A stretch of 64,000 bases of DNA, from NCBI RefSeq assembly GCF_902712995.1, contig NZ_CACTIB010000008.1, positions 62,001 through 126,000 on the forward strand, in the 5' to 3' direction. Source of the stretch: Candidatus Mycoplasma haematohominis. Its GTDB lineage: Bacteria > Bacillota_I > Bacilli_A > Mycoplasmatales > Mycoplasmoidaceae. This document shows, piece by piece, positions 21,199 through 35,307 of this stretch; position 1 is the first letter of the stretch; the number at the start of each line of letters is the position of its first letter. A model generated the notes under the pieces. The model had not been told where the DNA came from. It saw nothing but the letters and a program-made list of their open reading frames with translations, and did no database searches. Position numbers and translations under genes: made by a program.

Positions 21199-22770
21199 AT
21201 GTCTCAAGGAGAAAGTATTTATATAACCACCCCGGTTTTTTATCCTAATGATAAACCTCATTTAGGACACGCTTTTACTGTTGTATTAGCTGATTGCTTG
21301 AAGAGATATTACTCTTCTTTGGGCTATAAATGTTGAATGTCTGTTGGAACTGATGAACACGGAGAGAAGATATTTAAAGCTGCTGAAAGTAAAGGTATTC
21401 CGGTTGAGGAATTTATAGATGGAAATGTTTCTAAGTTTAAGGAGCTTTGAAATGATTTGGGGATTAAGTATGACAGGTTTATGAGAACCAGCGATAATGC
21501 TCATAAGCAGTTAGTTAGAAAGATTTTTGAACAGTTTGAAAATACTAATCAAATATACGTTGATGAATGAAAAGGTTGATATTGCACTTCTTGCGAAGAA
21601 GGGTATTCTTATAGATCAATTTCTAAGACGGCGGTTTGTAAGTTAGGACATGCATTAAGTATTAAGAATGAAAGAACATTTTTTTTGAGAGTAGTTCCTT
21701 TTAAAGCTTGATTAATGAAAGAATATCAAGAGAGAGATTTACTTATTTATCCGTCTCATTACAAAAAAGAAATGATTAATAATTTCATAAATGATTTAGA
21801 TGATTTATCTATCACTAGAGGAAATGTAGATTGGGGAATAAAGGTTCCTGACAGAGAAGACCAGACAATATATGTTTGGTTTGATGCGCTTATTGGTTAT
21901 TTATCTGCTTTGCATTATGGTAATTTTGGAAAAGGAGCAGCAAATTCACAACATTTTCATGTTTTTTGAGAGAGTCCCGGCAGGAAAGTAATACATATTA
22001 TCGGTAAAGAAATTTGTAGGTTTCACAGTATCTATTGGCCGATTATGTTGAAGAATTTGAATTTAGAGCTATTTGATACTTTATTAGTTCACGGTTGACT
22101 GTTGATGAATAACGACAAGATGTCTAAGTCTAAACAAAACGTAATTGATCCTGTTCAGGTGATAAATGATTTCTCTAGAGAAGCCTTAAGATTCTATCTT
22201 TCTAAATTTAATTTCTTGGTAGATAACCAAGTTAGCATGAGAGAAATTCAGGTTGTTTACAACTCTTATCTAGCTAATACTTTCGGAAATTTAATTTCCA
22301 GATTTTATGGAATTGTGAGCAAGAAATTTGATTTGCAGGTTCCTGATGATGTGAATATTGAGGAATTTATAGAGATAGATCAGCTGAATATACAGATTGG
22401 TATGTTTTTAGATAAGGAGTACGAGGAATATGTCGAGCAACTTAGTCCTTACTTAATAGTTGAGAAAGTATTTGATTTATTTAGAACTGCTGGAAAGTTA
22501 ATAGAAAAAAATAAAGCTTGAGAACTTCCAAGTGACAGTAATTTACTTAAAAGTTTAATGCACGTTATCTATAAGCTACTTTGTGTAGGAACATGATCTC
22601 TTTCTCCTATATTGATTGATTCTTATCCAGAAATATTTGATGTTTTGAATGTTTCTCATAAAAAGGCAAATCTTGAATATTTAAAGAAAGATAGGTTGTA
22701 CTCTAAGAAAACAATTAATCCTCTTAATAAAGTTTTCTTTCCAAGAATTACTATTAGTGAATATGAATAG
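21199..22770 (+). CDS. metS: methionyl-tRNA synthetase
   Basis: Class I synthetase charging tRNA-Met. 523 residues. HLGH (residues 21-24) in [24 protein letters not shown], a zinc-knuckle remnant [10 protein letters not shown], and KMSKS (about 307-311) in [16 protein letters not shown] codons encode many of its Trp residues, including that in the HGW motif. No C-terminal tRNA-binding (EMAP) domain is present. ATG at 21199; ftsY starts on the base after its stop, so metS-ftsY is an operon. Confidence 0.95.
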
Positions 22771-23763
22771 ATGAAATGAAATATATTCAAGAGAAATAAG
22801 AATCTTTTAGTTAAAGAATTAAAGAAGCAAAATAAACAACTCTCTATTGATAGTAAGGAAGAAGGGATATTTGCTAAAAGCGCTGCTTTTTTTAAACAAC
22901 TTTTAAGAACTGTTAAGTTTGACGATAATTTAAAGAATCAGATAGAAGAAATACTTATTAGATTGGATTTTGGGCCTTTTGTTTCAGAGAAATTATCTAA
23001 GGAAATAGCTATTAGGTTAGAGAAGGAATCTAAATCTAATATTGCTGTAGATGTTTTGAGAAAGATATTTAAAGAAGAACTTCTTAAATTTTACGGAGAT
23101 TTTGAAGTAGATTTGAATGTTGAACCCGGAAGAACAAATTTAATTTTGGTTGTTGGATCTAATGGATCAGGAAAAACAACAAGTATTGCAAAATTGGCTT
23201 ATAGGTTTAAAGAACAGGGTTTCAAGATATTAATAGTTGCAGCTGATACTTTTAGGGCAGGAGCAGTAGAACAATTGAATAATTGAGCTATTAAATTGGG
23301 GGTAGACATAACACTTCCTTCTAGGCCAAAGGAAGATCCGTCTGCTCTTATATATAAATCTTTGGAAGCTAACAAAGAGAAGAAATATGATTTGATAATT
23401 TGTGATACTTCAGGAAAACAACACAACAATCAAAATCTATTGCAGGAATTAAATAAGGTTTATAAGACTATTCGTAAATTTGATGAAAGTTATCCTAACG
23501 AGACTTTGTTGATTATTGATTCAACAACTGGACAAACTAGTCTTTTGCAAGCTAAAAGTTTTTTAGATTCTTCTTATGTTACAGGGATAATACTTAGCAA
23601 GATGGACAATACAACTAGAGGAGGTATTATTTTTGCGATTAAAGAGAAATTTAAAGTTCCAGTTAAGTTAGTTGGAACCGGAGAGGAATTATTTGATTTA
23701 ATACAGTTTGATTTATCTGAGATAGTAGATGAGTGAACAGAAAATATGTCTTTAGGAGAGTAA
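22771..23763 (+). CDS. ftsY: SRP receptor FtsY
   Basis: Membrane-associated GTPase that receives SRP-bound ribosomes. 330 residues, starting MKWNIFKRNKNLL. P-loop VVGSNGSGKTTS (residues about 128-138), DTFRAGAVEQL, DTSGKQHNN and ILSKMDNTTRGG match the SRP GTPase G domain. The long acidic A domain is missing, as in other short FtsY proteins. It has no intergenic space from metS and its stop abuts the hprK stop on the other strand. Confidence 0.94.
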
Positions 23764-24714
23764 TTAGTTTTTAGTTTTAATAAGTAATCTTTTGTAGTTG
23801 TTATCCATTTCTTTTGCTGCATTGTAGCCTTGTTGCTTTAATTTCATATCTATAACTGCCAATTCTATTAAGTCGCACATATTTCTACCTCAGGTAACTG
23901 GTAATGTGTATAAGGGTATAGGCACTCCTAATAAGTTGTAGTATTTAATCACATCTCCTACGTTTTCAAATTCTTCTCTATTTGGGTTATTGAGATCTAA
24001 ATGTTTAAGTTCTATGACTACAGAGATATTGGTTTCTCTTATTATTTTTGCTCCTCCATACATTTCTTTTATGTTTAGGATTCCTAGACCTCTAAGATGA
24101 ATGAAATCTTTGGTTAAGGGATTTGCTTTGGCAAGTATTATGTTTCCTATTCTTGTAACTGATATTGCATCATCTCCTAAAAATAGATGATTTAGTCTTA
24201 TCAATTCAGAAGCTGTTTCTGATTTACCAACACCAGGATCTCCTATTATTAAAACTCCTTCTCCCCATATGTTTAGTACTGTTCCGTGTATTGTTTTTCA
24301 TGTAGCAAGAGTTTTTGATAATCAACTTCCTATTAATGTATAGATTTCTGTTGTTGATAGATCTGTATGAATAATTGCGCTTCTATTTTCATTAAATTTT
24401 TGATTCAGTTCTAATAGCACTTCGCTATGAGAAAAGTTTTTGCTAAGAATAAATAGAGGAGGATTTCTAACTAGTATTTCCTTGATTATCTTTATTTGTT
24501 GTTCTTGGGGAAATCTATTTAAAAATTCACTTTCTTGAGCTCCTCAACATACGCAAGCCAACATTTTTTCATTTAAGAAGATTCCATTTAGTTCAAAACC
24601 TAGTCTTGTAAAACTAGGAATTGTGATCTGTCTATCGGCATTATGAGTGCTTCTGTTTAGATAATTTCCCTTGAAACGCTTGTATATTGAATTTACTTTT
24701 ACTGTTCCTTTCAT
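23764..24714 (-). CDS. hprK: HPr kinase/phosphorylase
   Basis: Phosphorylates and dephosphorylates Ser46 of the PTS protein HPr, tying sugar uptake to energy state. 316 residues, normal length. P-loop IIGDPGVGKSETA lies in the C-terminal half, followed by FLGDDAISVTR and the family signature RGLGILNIKEMYG. The N-terminal domain is hidden in the standard code by TGA codons. HPr itself is not in this window. Divergent from gapN with a 68-base gap. Confidence 0.93.
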
Positions 24715-24782
24715 GGTTTTGAATCTTATTACATTTCTATCAATAGCATATTTTTTGTATTAAGTCGCTAACCTTTATATAT

Positions 24783-26225
24783 ATGTATAAGGCTACTGCA
24801 TTTATAGGAGGAGTAGAAGTTTCCTGCGATGAAATTCAGATTATTAGTCCTATAGATGGACAGGTGGTTGGCACTATACCTGCTTTATCTGAACAACATA
24901 TAGAAGAAGCTTTTAGTTCAGCTAGAGAGGCATTTGATAAGTGGAAACGAGTAGATTACAAAACGAGAATTAAATATCTTCTTTCTTTTGCAGCTAAATT
25001 GAGAGAGAACATGTTCGCACTGTCTCAGATTCTTAATTTAGAGGTAGGAAAAGATATGAAATCGGCTAACGATGAAATTATGAGGTCATATGACTATATT
25101 GTTGAATCTACACATGCTTATGCAGATTTGATAGAGAGAGCTGATGAATACAACCACAATAACAATATTCTTGTCCCAAAAGATATTCATGCTACTTACA
25201 TAAGGGTTCCTTTGGGAGTAGCTCTGACTATATCTCCTTTTAATTACCCAGTTAATTTGATGATTACTAAGATAGTTCCGGCTATTTTAAGTGGAAATAC
25301 TGTTGTTCATAAGTCTGCTACTAATGGTTCTTTGTGTGGTTGATATATTGCTAAGTTGTTTCATGAAACAACTGTAGATGGTTTTTTAGCTACTCCAGGC
25401 ATTTTTAATTATGTGACCGGAAGAGGCTCAGAAATAGGAAAGTGAATAATTAAACATCAAAATGTTGATGCTTTTTCATTTACGGGAAGTACTGATGTTG
25501 GTAGATCTATAGTTGTTGGTTTGCCTGATGGTATTCCAGTGCAAATGGAATTAGGAGGGCATAATCCTGCAATAGTTTTCGATGATGCTGATTTGGATTT
25601 AGCTGTGCAGGAAGTTATTAAGGGTGCATTTAGTTTTTCTGGTCAGAGATGTACTTCTATTAAGAGATTGTTTGTTCATAAGAAGATTTATGCGGATGTT
25701 TTAGAGAAGTTGAAAGTGGCTGTTTTTGAGGTTCAGTTAAAGGAACCTTTAATTAATAAGAGGGTAGTTGAAGAGTTGAAGATAGCTTATCAGGATGCCT
25801 TGGATAAGGGAGCGCAGTTGATAGGTGGTTCTTTAATTGTAGATGGAAACTTCGTTTCTCCTGTAGTTTTTGCTGGAGTTAGTGAGGGAATGAAGTTGTT
25901 TAATGAGGAGGTGTTTGCGCCTGTTTTAGCTATTACTCCTTTTGAGGAAGAAGATGAATTAGTTAAGTTTTGTAATGATTCTAAGTTTGGGTTGCAGTCT
26001 GCAATATTTACCAAAAATATCGAGAGAGCTACGGATTTAGCTTTGAAATTAGAGTTTGGACGCGTAAATATAAATACTCTACCTGCTAGATCTCCAGATG
26101 TTTTGCCTTTTGGGGGAATAAAAGCTTCTGGTTGTGGATTACAGAGTATTAAAGATTCGCTTTTGTTTTTTACTAACGCAAAAGGTATAGTTCTTAAAGT
26201 TTTAGAAGAAGAACGTAGGGAATAA
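24783..26225 (+). CDS. gapN: NADP-dependent glyceraldehyde-3-phosphate dehydrogenase (non-phosphorylating)
   Basis: Aldehyde-dehydrogenase-fold enzyme that oxidises glyceraldehyde 3-phosphate directly to 3-phosphoglycerate, giving NADPH. 480 residues. The catalytic Glu (about 256) is in VQMELGGHNPAIV and the catalytic Cys (about 290) in FSGQRCTSIKR. INTLPARSPDVLPFGGIKAS is the GapN-type substrate and active-site region. Cofactor-binding SFTGSTDVGRSI precedes it. Two TGA codons are Trp. It offers a route to NADPH that may feed the thioredoxin system (trxB). Confidence 0.92.
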
Positions 26226-28376
<2,151 letters not shown>

Positions 28377-28383
28377 TTAATTA

Positions 28384-31092
28384 ATGTCCAGACAGAATAT
28401 AAAAGACAGGGTTCTAAAAATCCTAGAGAATGATGATGCAAACAAGATTAAAGAGGATGCTTTAACTAAAGAAATGCAGAACTCCTTCTTGGAGTATGCA
28501 ATGTCCGTTATTAAGTCTAGAGCTCTTCCTGATTACAGAGATGGTCTGAAGCCAGTTCATAGAAGAATTATTTATGCTGCTGCGCAGGAAGGTTTAACAC
28601 ACGATAAGAAATATAAAAAATCTGCTGCTATTGTCGGTTCAGTAATGGGATCCTATCACCCACATGGTGATATGGCTATCTATGATGCTTTGGTTAGGAT
28701 GGCTCAAGGATTTAGCCTTAGATATCCGTTGATACAGGGACAAGGTAACTTTGGTTCTGTTGATGGAGATGCTCCGGCGGCTATGAGGTATACAGAGGCT
28801 AGATTGAGTGAGTTGTCTTCTCAGTTTACTGATGGCTTGGGAGAGGATTGGGTTGAAATGTCTGATAACTATGATCAGAGTAAGAAAGAACCAGTTGTTT
28901 TACCTACTTTAATTCCTAATGTATTGGTTAATGGTAGTGAGGGTATTGCTGTTGGTTTAGCTACCAAGATTCCTCCGCATAACTTGAGAGAAGTTATTGA
29001 TGCTTCTATTGCTTTAATTAAGGATCCTAACGTTTCTGATCAGAAGCTTTTTGAATACATTCAAGGTCCTGATTTTCCTACAGGAGGAGAAATTTTGAAT
29101 TACAGAGGAGTTGAGGATTATTTCTATCTGAAAGAGAGAGGAAAAAGTTTTAGGTTAAGAGCCAAGATAGATATTGAAAAAGATAGTAAGAGAAAGGGTA
29201 GATTGATTATTAGGGAGATTCCTTATGGAGTTAAGAAGTCTGCGATTATTAAGCAGATTGTTAGTTACATGGATTCTGAGAAAAAAAGAGGTCTATATAT
29301 AGTTGAGTTTGATGAATATATTAAGGACATTAGAGATGAGTCAAGTAGAGATGAAATTAGGGTAGTTATTGAATATCAGGGGTGTAATCCAGAGGTAATA
29401 CTGAATAACTTATATAAGCACACTAGATTACAGATTTCTTATGCTACTGGATTAGTAGTTCTTAAAAATAATGAACCTCAGAGATTATCTGTTCCTGCGG
29501 TTCTGAAATTGTATGTCGAACACCAGTTCGACATGATGAAAAAGAGAGCAACCTATAGGATTGCTGTTCTTTCAAAAAGAATACACATTCTTGATGGTAG
29601 ATTAATTGTCGTTGATGACATATTAGAAGCAGTAAAAATAATTACTCAATCTGAGAATCCAGATCAAGAGTTGAAGAATAAGTACAAGTTATCTAAAGAA
29701 CAGCTAGAGGATATTCTTGCTTTACCTATTGGTAGATTGAGAAAACTATCTGTTTCTAAGATGGAGACAGAAAGAGATGAGAAAACTAAATTGAAAAAAG
29801 AGAATGAAGAGTTGCTAGCTAGTGAAGATAAGCAAAAAGAGAAGTTGATTAAACAACTAGGAGAGCTTAGAGATAAGTATGGAGATGAGAGAAGAACAAG
29901 AATTAATAAGTTAGATAATGGGTTTATTTCTAATGAAGATACTAAGAATTATGAGGACATGATGTTTATTTTGTCTAAGAAGTCTTACCTTAGTCAGATT
30001 CCTTTATCAAGTAATTTCTTCAGAACGCATAAGAAAAGAAGAAATAAGACTTCAATTGAAGCTGAGATGTATAAGGAGGACGCTCCAAGATTTATGTTGT
30101 CTTGTTACGGTAAAGATGATCTATTGTTCTTTACAAGCAAAGGAAAGGTTTATAAGAAAAAGGCATTTGAATTTAATTTAAAGAATGGTCTAAAGAATAA
30201 AGGTAAGTTGATAAATAATCTGCTTCCTTCTTTGTCTAAAGACGAGAAGGTTGTTCACATGATGAGACTGAAGAAAGAGGATTACAACATTGAGGACATG
30301 TATCTAGTTTTTGTAACTAGAAATGGGAAAGTAAAGAGAACTCATATCTCTTTATTTAGAAGTATTATGTCTAATGGGAAAATTGCCATTAGATTGAGAG
30401 AGATGAAAGGAGTTGCCGATCAATTAAGTTTTGTTCTTAAAGCTACTGATTCAGATGATATTTGTTTGGTAGGGTCTGAAGTTAAGACTAAGACTAAAGA
30501 TCCAACAGTTGTTAATAAATTAGTTAGATGTAAATTAAGTGGATTTAGACCTCAAGGTAGAGCTGCTGGAGGTCAAAAAGGAATTAAATTGAATGTTTCA
30601 GGAGGACAACACACACTTGCGGCTTCTACAACTTATGAAGGTAAGTTATTAGCTACTGTTGATAATAAGGGATATGGTAAGTTACATAACTTGGATGGAA
30701 AAGATAAGAAGGATAGTGTGAGACTTACTTCTAGAGGAGCTATGGGTATCAACATATTTAAAGCATCCGCTAAAGAAAATAAAAAATGTATTGCATGTAT
30801 GTTTGTTGACCCTAAAGATGACATATTGATCATGACAGAAGAAGACAAGATTTATACATTTAAATCTACTGAATTGGGCAGCAAAAATGAAAAAGGAGAA
30901 ATTGTATGTATGAAAAACAAATCTGGTAAAGGACGTAAGTTATTGAACCAAGAATTAGAAAATCAAAACATAACTATTTCTTACTGTACAAAACTTCCAT
31001 TTGATGCAGTTGCTGATTTAGAGGACGATGGAGAGGAAGATTGAATGGATGATGCTGATAACGAAGAAACAACAACAGAAGCAGCAAGTTAG
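28384..31092 (+). CDS. gyrA: DNA gyrase subunit A with a GyrA-box-less C-terminal domain
   Basis: DNA-cleaving subunit. 902 residues. The catalytic Tyr is at about 136 in [22 protein letters not shown] is the GyrA rather than the ParC form. The Ser of the quinolone region is Met ([10 protein letters not shown], residue about 97). From about 520 a beta-propeller domain follows with repeats such as [19 protein letters not shown], but the first blade carries HKKRRNKTS where a GyrA box (QRRGGRG type) is expected. The end is acidic (DLEDDGEED and beyond). Three consecutive in-frame TAG codons (31090-31098) end it; the last Trp before them is TGA. Confidence 0.9.
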
Positions 31093-31110
31093 TAGTAGAT
31101 ATTCAAATAT

Positions 31111-32073
31111 ATGGCATTTATTTTTGTATTGAGTGCCAAGTCTCACATTAGTCAATTTTCTTTCGACAACATTACTCTCCATCATAGGGGCGGTAAAGGC
31201 ATGAAAGGCCCAAAGTTTGAAGAGGGAGATTTACCTGTTTCTATTGTCTCTGCGAGACCGCAGGATTATGTTCTATTTTTAACTGATACTGGTAGAGCTT
31301 ACAGAGTGCAAGCAAATGATATTCATTTACCTGAGAATTGAAAAACTACTAAGGCTAGACATGTAAATCAAATTTTGAAAGATTTACAGCCTGGAGATAG
31401 GATTGTAGATATGTTGGCTATGAAACCTGGATTAGTAAACAAGGATGATGCTTATCTATTCATAGCTACTAAAAAAGGTTTGATTAAGAAAGTTTCAGTG
31501 CAGAATGAATTATCTAAATTTACTCGTTCTGGAAAAAGAGTTATTAGTTTTAGGGAAGGAGATGGTTATGGCGGAGCTTGTTTTGGGAAAGATCATAATT
31601 TTGTTTGTCTAGTTACTTCAGATGGTCAGTTAGTTAGATTTAACGCTTCTTCTATTCGAGCGAGCGGAAGAAGTTCTGAAGGAGTGTTAGGAGTTAAATT
31701 AAGAGATTCTGCTAAGTTAGTTTCTATATTAGTTGGTTCTGATGGGAATAATGTTTTCTTGGTGTCTAGTATGGGTTTAGGCAAGCAAGTGGATATGAAT
31801 AGGTTTAGAGCAAGTAAAAGAGGTAATTACGGCATGAGATCTTTTTGATTAAGAGATGGAGATAAGGTTGCTTGTGCATCTTTGGTAAATCCAAGTAAGA
31901 GTTTGGATTTACTGTTATTAACGAACAGAAATAAGTTGAATAGATTTAAAGTTGATGAGTTTAGAGTTTCAGGTAGAGGTAGTATGGGTATAAAAGCATT
32001 TTCTGTTAATAAAGAAGAATCAGAGGAGGTAATTGATTGTTGCTATGTAAGTATCGTAAACACCTATTATTAA
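31111..32073 (+). CDS. stand-alone GyrA C-terminal-domain protein
   Basis: 320 residues that make only the GyrA C-terminal beta-propeller, the DNA-wrapping part. The GyrA-box-like HHRGGKGMKG is at residues 24-33, followed by blade repeats YVLFLTDTGRAYRVQANDI, YLFIATKKGLIKKV, VCLVTSDGQLVRFNASSI, VFLVSSMGLGKQVDM and DLLLLTNRNKLNRFKV. There is no cleavage domain. It is in the same frame as gyrA, 18 bases after gyrA's first TAG, beginning at ATG 31111. It may act in trans with GyrA, or be the remnant of a second type II topoisomerase A subunit. Its stop overlaps the CPBP gene by 4 bases. Confidence 0.85.
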
Positions 32074-33110
32074 TTATTTATCATCATATTTATTAGGGTT
32101 ATAAAGTTATAGGCTGAGTGAGCAAATATACAGTGCCATATATTTCTACTTATATATAGAGTAGTTGCAAACACCATACCAGGGAATATATAGGGAATTA
32201 TTTGTTTTATGCTGTCATTGTGTAAATGCACTAATCCAAATATGAAAGCACTTACAATTGTAGTTCATCATTTGTATTTTCCTATTTTCATGATGCATCT
32301 TCTGTAGATAAGTTCTTCCAATATTGGAGCTGTAATAACTGAACTTATAGCTACATTTATTCATCCGTGTCAACTTGTCTTGAATATGCTTTCTATCATT
32401 TTTTGGTTTGTAGATTTTTCTCTAGGTTTTTTTTGAGGAGAACCCATTATTTTGTCTAGTATTTGCATAAGCAATAAGAGTAATATGGAGGATGCAACAA
32501 CGACTGTGATTGCCATCAGAAGCTTCCCTACTTTTTTCTTTGATATTTTGCTTAGATAAGTTCTATATATTCTTCCTGTAGTGATATCTATTTCTAAGTT
32601 GTCGTAGAGTAGTAGTTTTAGAGAGTCTAGATGTACAGGATCGATAGCAAAGAAGTATATAAATAGACCAAATGAAATTATCAGCTTTATAGCTGATACC
32701 ATACCCATTCATTTCAGGTTGGCTTTTACTAAGCTATCAAATGAAGGGAAAGCTACACAGAATATTCAGAAAATTATTATGTATCAGAGGGATTTTGAGC
32801 CGTAGTATCTGAAATTGAAATATATAAGGAGTGCATATCCTATGGCTATTTTTAGTATTATGGTTCAAGTTATTTCTAAATTAAGAGGATATATGTGACT
32901 AAATAAATCACTTAACTTTACTATTCCTTGATTAGTTGTAAAAGTAGCTACACATGCGTCTAGTATTTCTTTTATGTAGCAGCCGAATATGAATATTAAA
33001 AACTCTCACGTTTTAAAATCTACAGGGCTGTTGTCGCAGTTGAAATCAGATCTGATCTGGTTTACCCAGTCATGCTCCTTGCTTGTTTGATTTGTTAGCC
33101 AGCTTTTCAA
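32070..33110 (-). CDS. CPBP/CAAX-type intramembrane metalloprotease
   Basis: 346-residue multi-pass membrane protein; only a fragment shows without TGA-Trp. All three CPBP motifs are present near the C-terminus: EELIYRR (residues 265-271), FGLVHLHN (291-298) and HCIFAHSAYNF (326-336). Hydrophobic segments include WEFLIFIFGCYI, IIIFWIFCVAF and LLMAITVVVASSILLLLLMQ. Substrate unknown; related proteins process prenylated or peptide substrates. The start is taken as TTG 33108-33110 (ATA 33117-33119 is the alternative, just after a TAA). Divergent from rnc. Confidence 0.85.
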
Positions 33111-33131
33111 GGTATTTATTTAAAGGCTATA

Positions 33132-33818
33132 TTGGTTGATTTTCATAACTCTATTAAATTTTTTCTTAGAGAAAAATTTAGTCTGGAAGCAGAGCAAGTA
33201 GATTTTTTTGTCATTGCTTTTACACACAGTTCATTTAAAAAAAATAGGTCTATAGAAGATTATGAGAAATTAGAGCTTCTTGGAGACTCTTGCATTTCTT
33301 GGGCAATTACTAACCACTTATATAAATTAAATATTTCTCTTAAAGACATTTGTAATACCAGAAAAGAAATAGTTTCAGGAGCAAGTCTAACTTGAATTTC
33401 GAAGAATTTAGGTTTAGATAAGTATGCACGATTAGGTAAGGGTTGCCATCTGTCAGATGCTATTCTGGAAGATATGTATGAATCATTTATTGCTGCAGTT
33501 TACTTAACTTTTGGTTATGAGACTGCTGAAAAAATAGTTTTAGATACTTTATATAAGAATTTTGAAGCTGGAGAAATTCCATCTTTTATAGACTATAAGA
33601 CAAAATTACAAGAATGAGCTCAAGCAAATGGAAATAAGAAGATAATTTATTCTTTGGAAGAAACAACATCAGAAAAAGGCAAAGCCACTATATTTACTGT
33701 TTCTGTTAGTTGAGGCAATCAGGTTAGAGGATGAGGAAAAGGTACTAAATTAAAGGATGCGGAACAGATGGCAGCCAAAGATTCTCTAATAAAATCAAAT
33801 GAGATAGGAAAGGTTTAA
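33132..33818 (+). CDS. rnc: ribonuclease III
   Basis: Endonuclease for double-stranded RNA, processing rRNA precursors. 228 residues. The catalytic signature EKLELLGDSCISW is at about 45-57, EDMYESFIAAVYL supplies the second acidic pair, and the C-terminal dsRNA-binding domain runs from YKTKLQEWAQAN to LKDAEQMAAKDSL. TTG start at 33132 (MVDFHNSIK). Trp residues include four TGA codons. It lies 21 bases from the divergent CPBP start and 22 bases before the MFS gene. Confidence 0.94.
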
Positions 33819-33840
33819 TAATGATATCTGAAAAAATGAC

Positions 33841-35307
33841 ATGTTATTTTTAAAAATTAAGGAGCATTTTTCTGGGAATGAAGATCTTGGTTTTCTTCAG
33901 AATTCTACAGAAAAAAGTAGGAAGATATTTGGCCTGCTTATGTGAGCCATGCTGTATTTTGGTTACTTTGTTTTCTGTTTGAACTGGATTATTATGGACA
34001 ACCTTAAGGGGACTACTTCTCAAGGTTGATTGAAAGATTTCATAGGTCATGGTTTAACCGCTGAAACTGCTAAATCTACAGTTCAAACTCAACTTATTGG
34101 TTATGCAGTTACTTTCGCAAGAGGATTAGCTACTATAGGTGTTGCCTGATTGGTAGTTAAGTTTACTCACAGAAGAGCAGCTTTAATTGCTCTTTTATTG
34201 AACTCCGCTGCACTTCCTTTGATATATATGCCCCACTATTCTCTTTTCGTTTTAGGAAGGATGTTCATGGGTTTTGGTGGAACCATGTTGATTATTCTGG
34301 TTCAACCTATTATTGCTAGATTCTTTGATTTACGTGGTAAGGGAATACTTTCTGCAATAACTCCTACTGCTTATTTATTTGGTGCTTTGGTAGCTCATTC
34401 TTTGTTTGTTTATGAAGGAACAACTTCAGGCGGACCTCTTAAGTACTTTCAAGATAACTGAAAAACAGTTGCTTCTATTTGTGCTGGTCTTTCTCTTATT
34501 CCTTTAGTTGGATACTTTCTGTTTGCCAAAAATTTCAATACTGCTGATAATGCTGAACAAGAATTGGAACAGTTGGAAAAGCCAGAAAACACTTATTCAG
34601 GAATTATTAAAGAAAGAAGTCTGTGGTTTTGGATTTTTTGGTACAGCTTTTTATTGGTTGCTTCTTTGATGGTTTCTTGGGTGACTCCAGAGTTGGTTGG
34701 GAAGATTAATCAAAGTTTGGTTAAGAGTCTAGATAGTGCGCATGTTAGTTGAAAAAGGATCTACTGCTGCTGTTTCTATGTTGGTTGTTTGGGTGGTATG
34801 TGTATCGGTAAGTGGAGTAAATTGCAATTTCAAAGAAAGCCTTGTGTTGTAGGTTGTTGTTTAATTGGTGTTCTTTGTTGAGCTTTAATTTTCGGAGCAG
34901 CGCACATTTCTGATACTTCTATAGCTTCTGTTGTTATTTTCTACTCAGTATTCATTTTTGCATTCTTCGCAATGGGTGTTCAATCAGTTATTCTGTACAT
35001 TCCTCATGAGTATCCAGAGAATAAGAATCCTAAGAGATTGACTATCTTCTATTCATACTTGTGAGGTATCGGATACATCATCTTTACTGTTTACAAAATA
35101 ATTGTTGATTCTTGTTCTGACAATATTGGAGCAAAAGATAGTTCAACAGGAGCATATGTTGCTTTAGGATTGATTTCATTCTTCGTAGTGATGTTCTTGG
35201 TTATGGCTTTAACAATTAAAGAACCAAGACCTGAATACAAATTTACTCCTTGATTTAATAGACCGGCATTCCTAGGAAAAGGTTCACAAGCATTAAGAGT
35301 TGAATAA
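33841..35307 (+). CDS. major facilitator superfamily transporter
   Basis: 488 residues, about twelve hydrophobic segments, starting MLFLKIKEHFSGNEDLGFL. MFS-like loop patterns are VKFTHRRAALIALLLN after helix 2 and LFVLGRMFMGFGGTMLII for helix 4, with IGKWSKLQFQRKP in the matching position of the second half. Substrate unknown. The last 8 bases overlap the pncB start, so it may import a nicotinate-type precursor. Around 34745-34795 the annotated frame gives WKRIYCCCFYVGCL, while the next frame gives VEKGSTAAVSMLVVW, which looks more natural; a pair of small indels is possible. Confidence 0.8.
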
